A DNA stretch of 64,000 nucleotides, from assembly GCA_963848825.1 (NCBI GenBank), contig CAWKFA010000015.1, positions 1,488,001-1,552,000 of the forward strand, written 5' to 3'. This stretch comes from CAVVSQ01 sp963848825. GTDB lineage: Bacteria; Planctomycetota; Planctomycetia; Gemmatales; Gemmataceae. The position numbers and the translations under genes were made by a program. Shown piece after piece: positions 39,702-48,941 of the stretch. Under the pieces are notes generated by a model that saw only the letters and a list, made by a program, of their open reading frames with translations, was not told the origin of the DNA and made no database searches. Numbering within the stretch: position 1 is the first letter of the stretch; every line of letters begins with the position of its first letter.

Positions 39702-40973
39702 CTATGCGAGTACATCGACCAGACCGTTGGCTTTCGCAAGTCGAGTATAAGCTTTTCGCAACCTGTCGACGCCAGGCGAACCTGATTGTAAGGTTTGTGT
39801 GGAAGCTTCGGGTGCGGGGCGGTGCTGCTGGTACGGTGCGCCACCGTCACGGCGCACGTCGAACTGGCCAACGCTGACACCCATTTCCTGGAACCGGACG
39901 CGCAATGGTTCCTGTTGCTGTTCCAGCAAGCGCTTGGCAGCGTCGTCTTGCACGATCATGCGCACGTTCACATGTCCATCCTCCACGGCGAGGTGCAGTT
40001 GCACACGTCCAAGTTCCGGTGGATGGAGATCAAGCTGCACTTCGACGCGCCCCAGTTGCCGAAGCTGGTCCAGGTGAAGGCTGACATGGCTTTGCACCTG
40101 GTCGGCGAGTGTTGGCCCGGGCGCTGGGACAGCCTTCGCGGTGCCATTCGCAATGGGCACATGAAGCGGCGCCGGGGCAGGCCCCGCAACCTGTCCAGTA
40201 GTCAGGCCTCCGGATGAAGTGCCCGATTCCCTGTCTGGTTTAGCCACGTCGCCTGCCAAAGGCGCGGTCGGTTGGAGCGGGCCGGCCGGGACAGCGGGCT
40301 GTGCCTCACGTTCGCCTGGCAGCGCGACCTTGGTGAGGACCTGAGAGCCAGGGGGGACCGCCGGGGCATCAATCGCGGGTGCGGATTCAGGGGGCTGCTG
40401 AGCGACAAGCTTTTTGCTGTCCACCGGTGTGCCAACCTCGCGTGGGGCTGGCGTCACTGCCGTCGGGATTACCGGGCCGAGGCCCTTCAGCGCCAGGGCA
40501 GCACCGTCTTTAGCGGAGAAGGCGCTAGCCTCGCCAGTAAGCAGGCTCACGGCTGGACCCTGCGCTACGTCTCCTGATGCCGACGTGTCAGTGCCGGCGC
40601 TCGCACATGGCGAAGCGGCGGGTAACACGGCAGCGCTGGTAAGGACGGCACCGGGCCAGACCAGGGCCGCCAGCGTTTGGTCGGCGCTGGTCTCTTTCTT
40701 CTTTGCCGGCTTTGCCGGGCCTGGCGCGGCAGCCTCCGGCTCCACAACCGTCAGGTCCTTCGCGACCTTGACCACGAGCGCTTTTTTGGCATGTTCCCGT
40801 GCCAGGAGGTCCGCGAAAGTTCCAGGATCGTTGTTGCCGGCAGGCGAAGTGTTGCCAGCGGATGTTCCTTCGCCGGCCGTTGTGTTATCGGCAACCTTCT
40901 TCGGCGCGGTGGTGGGTGTCGAGGGATTTGGGGGTAGGGCGATAGGTATCATGGCGAGGTCTCGGGTGTCCAT
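39702..40973 (-). CDS. fliK: Flagellar hook-length control protein FliK
   Basis: 423 residues, intact. ATG 40973 or ATG 40952 could be the start; neither has a strong ribosome-binding site. The first ~290 residues are Pro/Ala-rich and low in complexity, as expected for the secreted molecular ruler. The C-terminal Flg_hook domain is clear: QLGRVEVQLDLHPPELGRVQ, LHLAVEDGHVNVRMIVQDD and LLEQQQEPLRVRFQEMGVSV. It interacts with FlhB to switch export from hook to filament. It heads the fliK-flgD-flgE operon. Confidence 0.88.
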   Translation of the reverse strand: MDTRDLAMIPIALPPNPSTPTTAPKKVADNTTAGEGTSAGNTSPAGNNDPGTFADLLAREHAKKALVVKVAKDLTVVEPEAAAPGPAKPAKKKETSADQTLAALVWPGAVLTSAAVLPAASPCASAGTDTSASGDVAQGPAVSLLTGEASAFSAKDGAALALKGLGPVIPTAVTPAPREVGTPVDSKKLVAQQPPESAPAIDAPAVPPGSQVLTKVALPGEREAQPAVPAGPLQPTAPLAGDVAKPDRESGTSSGGLTTGQVAGPAPAPLHVPIANGTAKAVPAPGPTLADQVQSHVSLHLDQLRQLGRVEVQLDLHPPELGRVQLHLAVEDGHVNVRMIVQDDAAKRLLEQQQEPLRVRFQEMGVSVGQFDVRRDGGAPYQQHRPAPEASTQTLQSGSPGVDRLRKAYTRLAKANGLVDVLA

Positions 40974-41382
40974 CCTGGGGTGGCCGGGTAGCGAAGCAAA
41001 TGACGTGCCTGCGGGTCTGCAGATGCAAACGATGCCGTAACTGCCCGTGCGGGCACCTGTTGACCAGTTTGGTTTCCAGGCGTTGCCACATCCAGGGGGC
41101 CGGTTTCGAGAAAATCCTTCCGCTCGACGGCGAAAATAAAGCCATGTCGTTTGTCGTCATTCCCAGCGGAAATGCGCCGGCCCAACAATCGGTGCCACCG
41201 TCGTGGTCAATGCCTTCGCTATTTACGCGCCGGCCATCACGCGGCCTTCATCGGCATGGGCGACATAATCGCTACGGCGCCTGGCCTCTTTTCCCTCGGT
41301 CGTCAGCTACCCACGCAAGAATGTGCCCGCGACTTCGACAACGATGTATGCACTACGACCGACTGGGATTTGGGGGTGATGG
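40974..41382. other. 409-base divergent gap between fliK and motA
   Basis: Short frames on both strands look spurious: Arg/Cys-rich, no motif, no ribosome-binding site. I find no GCCGATAA box and no convincing sigma-54 -24/-12 pair. The promoters for fliK (minus) and motA (plus) must lie here but are not recognisable by eye. Confidence 0.5.
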
Positions 41383-42237
41383 ATGGCAGTAATCTTCGGT
41401 GCTCTCTTCGTGATCGCATCGATCCTTGGTGGCTTCACCATGGCGGGCGGGAAGGTCGCATCGCTCATCCATCTCTCCGAGTTCATCACGATCGGCGGGG
41501 CTTCCATCGGCGCCATGATCATCATGGCCCCCGGCAAGGTGCTCAAGGACCTCATTCGCGGCCTGCTCCAATTCTTGAAAGGCTCTCCCTACAGCAAGGC
41601 CGCTTATGCCGACTTGCTTGGCCTTTTCAACACCCTGGCCAAGATGATCCGCCGCGACGGTTTGCTGTCGCTGGACTCGCACCTCGGCAACCCCCATGAA
41701 AGCCCCGTGTTTCAAAAGTATCCGCGCATCAGCAACAATCACCACGTCATGACGTTTTTGACAAAGGCACTTTATTTTATCCTCGAAGGCAATACCGACG
41801 CGGCCCAACTCACCGCCGCCCTGGAGGACGAGATCAAGGTGATTGAAAGGGAGCATCACGCGGCTGTGGCCGTGCTCAACAAGACGTCCGATGCCATGCC
41901 CGGTTTCGGCATCGTCGCCGCCGTCCTTGGCATTGTGATCACCATGGGTGCCATCGATGGGCCCGCCAGCGAAATCGGCCACAAGGTTGGTGCCGCGCTC
42001 GTTGGTACATTCTTGGGTATTTTGATTTCGTACGGTTACCTCGGACCGATGGCGGCCCGGATGGAGTACTTCGGCGAATTGGAATCGACCTTCTTTCGTT
42101 CGATCACGAGCGGGGTTGTGGCCATGAGCGGCGGGGAAAACCCGCGTGAAGTGCTCAACCGTATTCTGCGGGTCGTCGGCACCGATTGCCGTCCGGCCGA
42201 GCGTGAATTGACACAAATCATCGAAGAGGCTGCGTAA
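41383..42237 (+). CDS. motA: Flagellar stator protein MotA
   Basis: 284 residues, intact. GGGGGTG lies upstream of ATG 41383. Helices: VIFGALFVIASILGGFTMAG, HLSEFITIGGASIGAMIIMA, PGFGIVAAVLGIVITMGAID and VGAALVGTFLGILISYGYLG. The conserved Pro of the third helix (MPGFGIVAAVLG) lines the ion path, and the cytoplasmic loop between helices 2 and 3 carries charged residues for FliG contact. With MotB it forms the proton- or sodium-driven stator. Confidence 0.95.
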   Translation: MAVIFGALFVIASILGGFTMAGGKVASLIHLSEFITIGGASIGAMIIMAPGKVLKDLIRGLLQFLKGSPYSKAAYADLLGLFNTLAKMIRRDGLLSLDSHLGNPHESPVFQKYPRISNNHHVMTFLTKALYFILEGNTDAAQLTAALEDEIKVIEREHHAAVAVLNKTSDAMPGFGIVAAVLGIVITMGAIDGPASEIGHKVGAALVGTFLGILISYGYLGPMAARMEYFGELESTFFRSITSGVVAMSGGENPREVLNRILRVVGTDCRPAERELTQIIEEAA

Positions 42238-42251
42238 CAAGGAGACGACGG

Positions 42252-42830
42252 ATGGCTGGCAAGGGTGGTGGAGCGTGGAAAGTTGCCTACGCCGATTTCG
42301 TGACCGCCATGATGGCCTTCTTTCTCGTCATGTGGATCTGCGGTCAGGACCAGAAGGTACGCCGGTCAGTCTCCGACTATTTCTCCGACCCCATGGGTAG
42401 CCCCGAGGACTCCGGCTCGAGCAAGAAGCCCGCGCGCACGGGCTCACCCTACGAGAGCATCAACTCGGGCAGCGTGCCCCTGGAAGAAAGAGTCGCCATG
42501 GGACAGGGCCGCCGGTCCTTTGGACAGAAACGGAAAAACAGTCCGGCCACCAAGCTGGTTGCGGATTACCTTCAGGAAGACAACGCGACCTTCTCCTACT
42601 GGCAAAAACAAGCGGCCAACCAGCGCGAGTCCGCCCTCTGGTCCAAGGGCGTAAAAGAAAACGGCGGCGCCTTCGAGAGAGAAGCCATTCGCAAATTGAC
42701 GGTGCAACTCCGCGAGGAATTTGAACGTGACGTGCCGGCCAAGCTGGATGGCGTCTATCGCAAGCTCTTGCTGGAAGCCTTCCACGATGTGAACTGGGAC
42801 GAGATTGCCGAAGACCTCGTGGAACGCTAG
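42252..42830 (+). CDS. motB: Short MotB-like stator protein without OmpA domain
   Basis: 192 residues. AWKVAYADFVTAMMAFFLVM is the MotB membrane helix with the ion-binding Asp15. A plug-like segment follows (KVRRSVSDYFSDPMGSP). Instead of the ~130-residue OmpA-like peptidoglycan-binding domain there is a charged helical tail (REAIRKLTVQLREEFERDVP, then AEDLVER). The next gene is convergent and ends 63 bases later, so no missing domain can be hidden in another frame. The gene follows motA by 14 bases. It either anchors differently or works with a second protein. Confidence 0.88.
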   Translation: MAGKGGGAWKVAYADFVTAMMAFFLVMWICGQDQKVRRSVSDYFSDPMGSPEDSGSSKKPARTGSPYESINSGSVPLEERVAMGQGRRSFGQKRKNSPATKLVADYLQEDNATFSYWQKQAANQRESALWSKGVKENGGAFEREAIRKLTVQLREEFERDVPAKLDGVYRKLLLEAFHDVNWDEIAEDLVER

Positions 42831-42893
42831 CAGTCCTATCAACCTGGGCTTAATTTACCCCTTTCCGGTCTCGCCAGTCACGGGTCTCGCGAA

Positions 42894-43265
42894 TCACGAC
42901 CGGCCGCGCAGTACATCAAGTTCATCTTGCGTGAGCGGCCGAACCCATTCACAACCAAAGCGCCAGCGGCCGTCTTCCAGTTCAGTGACATGGCAAATGT
43001 GGGCCGCCAGGTCGACCTGCAGATCATTGCCGCCCATCCCTAGCTCCACGCGCACGAGTGTCATCGGCTCCAGGGCCCGGTCGAGAATCAAGCCGATTCC
43101 CCCCAGTGACATATCCACGATTAGCGCCTGCAGGGTTTGGTTGGCATTGGCGAGAAAGGCCCGTCCTGGCCGTGGCGTTACACAACGATAGCGCACCGTG
43201 GCCCGCCGATTTGACAATGGCTGTTGTTGGCCCTTTTCTGGGGCTGTGGGTTTTTGATCTACCAT
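42894..43265 (-). CDS. PilZ domain protein (c-di-GMP receptor)
   Basis: 123 residues. ATG 43265 has GAGG 5 bases upstream; the frame is open further but that start is preferred. The PilZ pattern is present: R-A-T-V-R in NRRATVRYRCV and DMSLGGIG (DxSxxG), with LQVDLAAHICHVTELEDGRW completing the barrel. It should bind c-di-GMP. Between motAB and a diguanylate cyclase gene, a role like YcgR, acting on the motor, is plausible but inferred. Confidence 0.82.
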   Translation of the reverse strand: MVDQKPTAPEKGQQQPLSNRRATVRYRCVTPRPGRAFLANANQTLQALIVDMSLGGIGLILDRALEPMTLVRVELGMGGNDLQVDLAAHICHVTELEDGRWRFGCEWVRPLTQDELDVLRGRS

Positions 43266-43432
43266 GCTTGCCTCGATATATCGGCCAAAGGGGATGAAGG
43301 TTCGCTCCTGCAACGATACCACACGACTGGCGTTCAGGCGATTAGGGTGCCGTTTTCCGGCCTTTCGGCAAATTTAGCGTTTTTTTCTCCTTCCAGGGCA
43401 CCGACCTCCTTTTTATAAGCTAGGCTCGTGTC

Positions 43433-44698
43433 ATGCTTAGCACCGAACTACTTCCCATCCCGGCGCGTGAGCCCGGACAGGCTGACTTGCGCAGTCCCTT
43501 GGCAACATCGGACGAAGGGTTCGCGGCCGTCGGCTTTATGAGCGACCTGCGCGGCACGCTCATGTTAGCTGGCGCATTGTTGCTCGTGGGGCTGATCGCG
43601 CTCTTCGATTATGCCACCGGGCCCTTTCTCACTTTCGGCATTTTCTATCTCATTCCGGTCGCCCTGTGCGCCTGGTGGAGTGGTTTCGCGCACGGTATTA
43701 TCATCGCGCTGGCCGGTGCGGTCGCCTGGCACTTCGTCGATTACATCGAAAACCCAACGATTCCCGTGGTGGCCAGCATCTGGAATGGCATCGTTCGTTT
43801 TGGAACGCTGGTGCTAACCTCCAGTCTGGTGGCCCGCTTGCACGTATCCATTCTGCGCGAGCACCTCCTGGCCCGCACCGATCCCTTGACTGGCGCGGCC
43901 AATGGCCGAACCTTTTATGAAACCGCGGCCGTCGAGGCCGAACGGGCCGGCCGGTCCGCACATCCTTTGACTCTCGCTTATTTTGATCTCGATAACTTCA
44001 AGCAGCTCAACGACCGCTTTGGTCACTTCACCGGCGACGCGGCCCTGGTCCAGGTCGTCAAGACCATCCAGTCGCATTTGCGGAGTTCAGACCTCCTGGC
44101 ACGACTTGGGGGGGATGAGTTTGCCTTGTTGCTGCCGGAAACCGAGGCGGATGGGGCGCTGGCGTTGCTTCAGCGCATGCAAACGATGTTAGCGCAAGAT
44201 ATGACTTCGCGTGGCTGGCCGGCGACCCTGAGTATTGGCTCCGTAACGTTCACGAGGCCCGCCCTGGATGTCGACCTGCTCATCAGCCGGGTCGATGGGC
44301 TCATGTACAAGGCCAAGAAAAATGGCAAGGGCCGTATCGAACACGAGATTGTCGCGGGGCCGCAAGCGTCCGGGGAAGATCAGCGCCGGACTTTGGGACG
44401 CGCGACGGCCCATGTGCTGGGGCATCGGCAAGCACGCGTTCGCCCCGAAGGTCAGGAAATAGCCGAGGCGAAGTTCGCCACCATACAGGAAATCTCCGCG
44501 CAGGGAATCTCTGTTCACCTTGATTGCAAGTTTCCCAAGAGCACCTTGCTCATCGTCGAACCTCTGTCATCCGCCAAGGCGTCGCTGCTCGCGCGGGTAG
44601 CTCGCGTGACCTCCGACGACAACGGCTGGAAGCACACCTGTGAACTGGCCACCGCACTTGGCAACGAGGACCTTTCCTTTTGGCGCGAGGCCCGTTGA
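43433..44698 (+). CDS. Diguanylate cyclase with membrane region and C-terminal PilZ-like domain
   Basis: 421 residues, intact. Four hydrophobic helices lie at ~38-130 (MLAGALLLVGLIALFDYATG, LTFGIFYLIPVALCAWWSGF and others). The GGDEF domain runs from ~145, with DLDNFKQLNDRFGH and the active site RLGGDEF near residue 225. RSSD five residues before the loop is an intact inhibitory I-site, so product feedback is expected. After ~300 a PilZ-like fold follows (ATIQEISAQGISVHLDCKFP), where the usual Asp/Asn of DxSxxG is Glu. It makes c-di-GMP beside the stator and PilZ genes. Confidence 0.88.
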   Translation: MLSTELLPIPAREPGQADLRSPLATSDEGFAAVGFMSDLRGTLMLAGALLLVGLIALFDYATGPFLTFGIFYLIPVALCAWWSGFAHGIIIALAGAVAWHFVDYIENPTIPVVASIWNGIVRFGTLVLTSSLVARLHVSILREHLLARTDPLTGAANGRTFYETAAVEAERAGRSAHPLTLAYFDLDNFKQLNDRFGHFTGDAALVQVVKTIQSHLRSSDLLARLGGDEFALLLPETEADGALALLQRMQTMLAQDMTSRGWPATLSIGSVTFTRPALDVDLLISRVDGLMYKAKKNGKGRIEHEIVAGPQASGEDQRRTLGRATAHVLGHRQARVRPEGQEIAEAKFATIQEISAQGISVHLDCKFPKSTLLIVEPLSSAKASLLARVARVTSDDNGWKHTCELATALGNEDLSFWREAR

Positions 44699-44758
44699 GG
44701 ACCTATCCCAACCTGGCGATTTGAAAGATGTCGTCAAGAGCGGCAAACCCATCGTCAT

Positions 44759-45181
44759 CTATGCTCCCCCGTTCCGAATCTCGACCTCACGCGTGGGCCC
44801 TTCTCGCTGGGCCAACCATTGCAGTGCGGTTTCCATGGCGCGAAAAACGCCCACCGTTTTCATGCTTTGCCGATCCGTTTCACGATAACTTTGGTACATG
44901 CGACCCAGGCCGAAGGCCAGATCGTCGCGCGCGACAATCGCGAACTTCGCTGGCGCGGAATCCATGCCGGCGGCCAGCTTGGCCAGGTCTTGCATCCGCG
45001 CGCTCGAGGGCTGCTCGAACGTGACCACGTCGCGCATGTCGATGAGTTCATTGAAACCCGCCAACTCGGGACGCGACCAGGTTTCGCGCTGATAGGCGAA
45101 GATCTCTTCCGACGTCAGCTTGCCGTGTCCGCTCGCGCGTACGAGACGTTGCTCCAGATCGACCTGGTATTCAATCGGCAT
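44759..45181 (-). CDS. STAS/SpoIIAA-like hypothetical protein
   Basis: 140 residues. MPIEYQVDLEQRLVRASGHG and LTSEEIFAYQRETWSRPELA, then GFNELIDMRDVVTFEQPS, resemble the SpoIIAA-like/SEC14 fold proteins of planctomycetes. There is no signal peptide. The function is unknown; cytoplasmic. It converges on the cyclase gene with 60 bases between. Confidence 0.6.
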   Translation of the reverse strand: MPIEYQVDLEQRLVRASGHGKLTSEEIFAYQRETWSRPELAGFNELIDMRDVVTFEQPSSARMQDLAKLAAGMDSAPAKFAIVARDDLAFGLGRMYQSYRETDRQSMKTVGVFRAMETALQWLAQREGPTREVEIRNGGA

Positions 45182-45207
45182 CGCACCAACCTTTCAGGGT
45201 AAATATC

Positions 45208-45861
45208 TTACTTCACCAGTTCAAGAACGCTCCACAGTGTCGGATCTTCCCAAAAGGGGAACTCGGAACCGACCCCCAGGACCTGCTCCCCAAGCTCATC
45301 GTCGCGGACGGCATAATAGAACCCAAGCCGGCGATGCTGCTCCGGGTCGTAGCCATGGAGCGCGGCCTCCGGCACAAACGCCTCCAGGATATAGCCACTT
45401 TTGCGGGACGTCAGTCGCATGGCGATCGTCGCCGGCGTCTGCGGAGCGTCCGCCAGGGCCCGATTGATCTTGGTTTGCGTCGCGATGGCTTCATCGCCCG
45501 CGGGGCCGCCCCCGGACGCCAGAAAATGAAACTGGTGGCAATAGCGGCTGGCCCGATGGCTGGTACGATCGCCGCGGGTATCGAGCCATAGCGTGACGCC
45601 GTCCGAGGCGCACGGCCGGGCCACGTCTCCCACGGGCGCGTTCTCCTTGCCGCGCACTTCCACTTGCACCCCCAGGCCCAGCTCGTTCCAGGCGATCAGC
45701 ACTTCGGCGAGGTTGCGCCTGTCGTCCATGGCGGCGAAGTTGTCAATGCGGCAATCCGTGGGCAGATCGAGCAAACGGTCGTCGTCGCGCCGCGGCATTT
45801 TTTTTACATAGGAGCACGGGTAAGCCAGATTCACCAAGAAATGATGCGGTACCAGGGCCAT
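45208..45861 (-). CDS. CBM9-like/DOMON-like conserved protein
   Basis: 217 residues, ATG 45861. NLAEVLIAWNELGLGVQVEV, VTLWLDTRGDRTSHRASRYC, HQFHFLASGGG and GFYYAVRDDELGEQVLGVGS match a beta-sandwich family conserved in planctomycetes that resembles carbohydrate-binding module 9. No signal peptide is seen, so a cytoplasmic location is likely, which is odd for a glycan-binding fold. The partner is unknown. Confidence 0.6.
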   Translation of the reverse strand: MALVPHHFLVNLAYPCSYVKKMPRRDDDRLLDLPTDCRIDNFAAMDDRRNLAEVLIAWNELGLGVQVEVRGKENAPVGDVARPCASDGVTLWLDTRGDRTSHRASRYCHQFHFLASGGGPAGDEAIATQTKINRALADAPQTPATIAMRLTSRKSGYILEAFVPEAALHGYDPEQHRRLGFYYAVRDDELGEQVLGVGSEFPFWEDPTLWSVLELVK

Positions 45862-45890
45862 AGCAAATACCGAGTTGACGGAGCAGGCGC

Positions 45891-46817
45891 TTAATTCAGC
45901 AAGCTGCGCTGCAAAACTTCGCTGGCTCGTTCGAAAGAAGGTTGCCAGGTAATTTCAGGCTTGCCGAGCTCCATGCAGTCGCGGAGCTTTTCGAGGGTGT
46001 TGCGGGCCATGTGGGGGCATTTGTTGCAGGCGCAGGTTATGCCCGGCACGGGATGATAGCGATGCTGCGGAAACTTGCTCTGCAGCTGCCACATCATGTT
46101 CGCTTCGGTGGCGACGAAGAAATCGTGCGGCTCGGGACGGTCGGCGACATACTTGATCATGGCCTCGGTGCCGCCGACGAAATCGGCATGCTCGCGAATG
46201 TTGGCCGGGCATTCCGGGTGGGCCAGCGTGATACCCTGGGGAATCTTCTTTTGCAGGGCCAGCAAATCGCCCACGCTGAAAATTTCATGCACCATGCAGG
46301 CACCGTCCCACAGGATCATGGGCCTACCGGTGATTTCCTGAAGGTATTGCCCCAGGTGCCGGTCGGGCACGAAGAGGATTTCCTGTTTGGCCGGCACGCG
46401 GCGAATGATTTCCTCGGCATTGCCCGATGTGACTACCCAGTCAGAGAGCGCCTTGACGGCTGCCGTGCTGTTAATGTAGGTCACGGTCTGAAAGTCCCGG
46501 CCATTGGCGCGGAGCATTTCCTGGTAGCGAAAGAGCTTGTCGGCTGGGCAGCTTTCGGCCAGGCTGCAGCCCGCCAGCAGGTCTGGCAGCAACACCCGTT
46601 TGGTCGGATTGAGCATCTTGGCCGTCTCGGCCATGAAGTGAACACCGCAGAAAACAATCGTGTCGGTGTGGACCCTGGTGGCGGCGCGGGCTAGCTTGAG
46701 GCTGTCGCCGGTGAAGTCCGCCAACTCCTGAATTTCGCCTTCTTGATAATAGTGCGCCAGGATGGTGGCGTTCTTAGTCTTCTTGAGGGCCTTGATTTCA
46801 GCGATGAGATCGAGCAT
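45891..46817 (-). CDS. nadA: Quinolinate synthase NadA
   Basis: 308 residues, intact. It condenses iminoaspartate and dihydroxyacetone phosphate to quinolinate in NAD synthesis, using a 4Fe-4S cluster in the cytoplasm. Motifs are ILAHYYQEGEIQELADFTGD, GVHFMAETAKMLNP, LLPDLLAGCSLAESCP, LWDGACMVHE and CACNKCPHMARNTLEKL; the three ligand cysteines are in AGCS, DGAC and CNKCPHM. No nadB or nadC is nearby. Confidence 0.96.
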   Translation of the reverse strand: MLDLIAEIKALKKTKNATILAHYYQEGEIQELADFTGDSLKLARAATRVHTDTIVFCGVHFMAETAKMLNPTKRVLLPDLLAGCSLAESCPADKLFRYQEMLRANGRDFQTVTYINSTAAVKALSDWVVTSGNAEEIIRRVPAKQEILFVPDRHLGQYLQEITGRPMILWDGACMVHEIFSVGDLLALQKKIPQGITLAHPECPANIREHADFVGGTEAMIKYVADRPEPHDFFVATEANMMWQLQSKFPQHRYHPVPGITCACNKCPHMARNTLEKLRDCMELGKPEITWQPSFERASEVLQRSLLN

Positions 46818-47073
46818 GGCATGAGTCCTTGTTTTTTACGTGGCGGAGGAGGAACCCACTGGTCGCAAGCGGACAGCTTCCTACCCTCATGATATCATCG
46901 GCGGCAAGGAAATCCAGGATCGCGTTTGCCGGGCCATGGCAACGGCAGCCAACGCCACTCTGTGAACCAAATCGAATTAAAAGGCGCCTACTTGACGCTC
47001 CCCACGGATTCGCGGAAAATCCCTGCATGTGTCACTTGGGCATTGCGTTAATTAACCTCCAGGAGTGTGCACC

Positions 47074-47478
47074 ATGTTCGCGCGTACGTTGGGTATGACT
47101 GTTTTTGGCATCGCCCTCTGCGGCCTGTTCCTGCAGGCGGGCCTGGCTCAGGACAAGGCCAAGGACAAGGCGAAGGACCAGGCCCAGGACAAGAAATTCG
47201 AAATCCCCAAGGACGTCATCGTCGGTACAGTAAAGTCGGTTAATTTGAAGGAAAGCCACTTTACCATCAAGCTGGAGAGTGGCAAGGACAAGACCTTCGC
47301 GGTCACTTCCAAAACCGAATTCTGGGGTCCCAAAGGGGGCGACCGCGGCACCGGGCCGGATGGCCTGAAAGATGACTGCATGGAAAAAGGCTACATGATC
47401 AAAGTCGACGCAACCAAGGACGGCAAAAACGCCAAGAACGTCTACTTGCCGGTTCGTAAATCCGACGAGAAGAAATAG
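47074..47478 (+). CDS. Small secreted hypothetical protein
   Basis: 134 residues from ATG 47074, with AGGAG 9-10 bases upstream. The signal peptide ends in LCGLFLQAGLAQ. A Lys/Asp repeat (DKAKDKAKDQAQDKK) follows, then a small beta domain, IVGTVKSVNLKESHFTIKLE, resembling an OB-fold-like planctomycete secreted protein. Periplasmic or extracellular; function unknown. Confidence 0.65.
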   Translation: MFARTLGMTVFGIALCGLFLQAGLAQDKAKDKAKDQAQDKKFEIPKDVIVGTVKSVNLKESHFTIKLESGKDKTFAVTSKTEFWGPKGGDRGTGPDGLKDDCMEKGYMIKVDATKDGKNAKNVYLPVRKSDEKK

Positions 47479-47591
47479 ACGAGAATTAATCACAGAGCTC
47501 GGGGTGGGGCCGGATGCCGCGAAGTGTCGCGCGGCCCTCCCCGGTGTATAGACGCGAGCACGAGTTGGGCTTTCTGAAGTAGGACTTCTTG

Positions 47592-48908
47592 ATGACAAAG
47601 CTTTGCCACTGCCTTGCTGTAACTCTGGCCCTCTTCGTTGGCCTTTCCCAAGCAAACGCTGACGTGGTCGACTACGTCAACACGCCCGACCCCGCGTTTG
47701 CGTGGAAGCTCAATGAAAAGAAAGAGGTCGCCGGCGGGACTATTTATGATTTGCACATGGTCTCGCAGGTCTGGCAGGGCATCCCCTGGGAACATCAGCT
47801 TCAAGTTTATCTGCCGGCCAATGTCAAGCCGACCAAAACGATGTTTCTCTGGAACCAGGGCGGCAAGGCGACGCCGGCCAGCATTGCCTTTGGCATGGAC
47901 CTGGCCAGGAAGATGAACGCCCCGGTTGCTTTCCTCTACGGTGTTCCCAATCAACCGCTTTTTGGCGGCCTGAAGGAAGACGCCCTGATCGCCGAAACCT
48001 TCGTGCGTTATCTGCAGACCAAGGACGAAACCTGGCCCTTGCTTTTTCCAATGACCAAGAGCCTGGTTCGTGCCATGGACGCGTTGCAGGCCTTCGCGAA
48101 GCAGGAATGGCAAATCGACATCACGCATTTTGTGGTGTCGGGTGCTTCCAAGCGTGGTTGGACGACCTGGCTGACCGCCGCCGCCGACCCGCGTGTCAAG
48201 GCGCTGGCTCCCTGCGTGATCGACACGCTCAACATGCGGCTGCAATTGCCGCACCAGCTTGAATCGTATGGCAAGTACAGTGCCATGATTGCCGACTACA
48301 CCAAGCGAGGACTGGTGCCGCTGCCGGACACCCCCGATGCACGCAAGCTTTGGGCCATGGTCGATCCCTGGAGCTATCGCGCCAGGGTCAAGCAGCCCAT
48401 CATGATTATCAACGGGACCAACGATCCCTACTGGACGCAAGATGCCCTGAACCTTTACTGGGATGATTTGCAGCCAAACAAACGCGTGCTTTACGTCCCC
48501 AACGCCGGCCACAACCTCGTGCAGAAGCACGACGGGGTGACGCTGTTGCCGGACCTGTCACGGGCCGGCAACACGCTGGCCGCGTTTGCCCGCCAGCAGA
48601 TTTACGATCTCCCCATGCCTCGGCTCAAGTGGCAACACGAGGGCTCGGGAGCGTCGCTGACACTCAAGGTGCAGGCTGAGCCGCCGCCGCTAGCCGCGCG
48701 CCTCTGGTCCGCCCAGGCCGCGACACGCGATTTCCGCGAGGCCAAATGGACCGATCGGCCCCTCAAAATCAATGGTAATGACATCATCGCCGAGGTGGCA
48801 GTTCCTGCCGAAGGCCATGTGGTTTTCCTGGCAGAACTGGAATACCAGAGCGAAGGCTTGCCCTATTATCTCTCGACGCAGTTGCGCGTCGCGGGCCAAG
48901 GTAAATAA
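47592..48908 (+). CDS. PhoPQ-activated pathogenicity-related (PqaA-like) protein
   Basis: 438 residues, intact. The signal peptide is CHCLAVTLALFVGLSQANA. Family motifs of the PqaA alpha/beta hydrolase-like group: VSQVWQGIPWEHQLQVYLPA, FVVSGASKRGWTTWLTAAAD (nucleophile-elbow region GASKRG with Ser) and IINGTNDPYWT with a likely Asp, and NAGHNL with a likely His. Secreted, probable esterase or peptidase-like; the substrate is unknown despite the family name. A GC-rich stem in the 113-base gap upstream could be a terminator for the preceding gene. Confidence 0.8.
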   Translation: MTKLCHCLAVTLALFVGLSQANADVVDYVNTPDPAFAWKLNEKKEVAGGTIYDLHMVSQVWQGIPWEHQLQVYLPANVKPTKTMFLWNQGGKATPASIAFGMDLARKMNAPVAFLYGVPNQPLFGGLKEDALIAETFVRYLQTKDETWPLLFPMTKSLVRAMDALQAFAKQEWQIDITHFVVSGASKRGWTTWLTAAADPRVKALAPCVIDTLNMRLQLPHQLESYGKYSAMIADYTKRGLVPLPDTPDARKLWAMVDPWSYRARVKQPIMIINGTNDPYWTQDALNLYWDDLQPNKRVLYVPNAGHNLVQKHDGVTLLPDLSRAGNTLAAFARQQIYDLPMPRLKWQHEGSGASLTLKVQAEPPPLAARLWSAQAATRDFREAKWTDRPLKINGNDIIAEVAVPAEGHVVFLAELEYQSEGLPYYLSTQLRVAGQGK

Positions 48909-48941
48909 TCCCTTTCCCAACTGTTTCTGAGGAGAATCCCG

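Noticed and set aside
40949..41188. Small minus-strand gene between fliK and motA
   Set aside because: No recognisable motif or ribosome-binding site and it overlaps the fliK start; composition fits a shadow frame.
43265..43290. GCCGATAT box upstream of the PilZ gene as a sigma-28 promoter
   Set aside because: It is too close to the start codon and has no TAAA box at the right distance.
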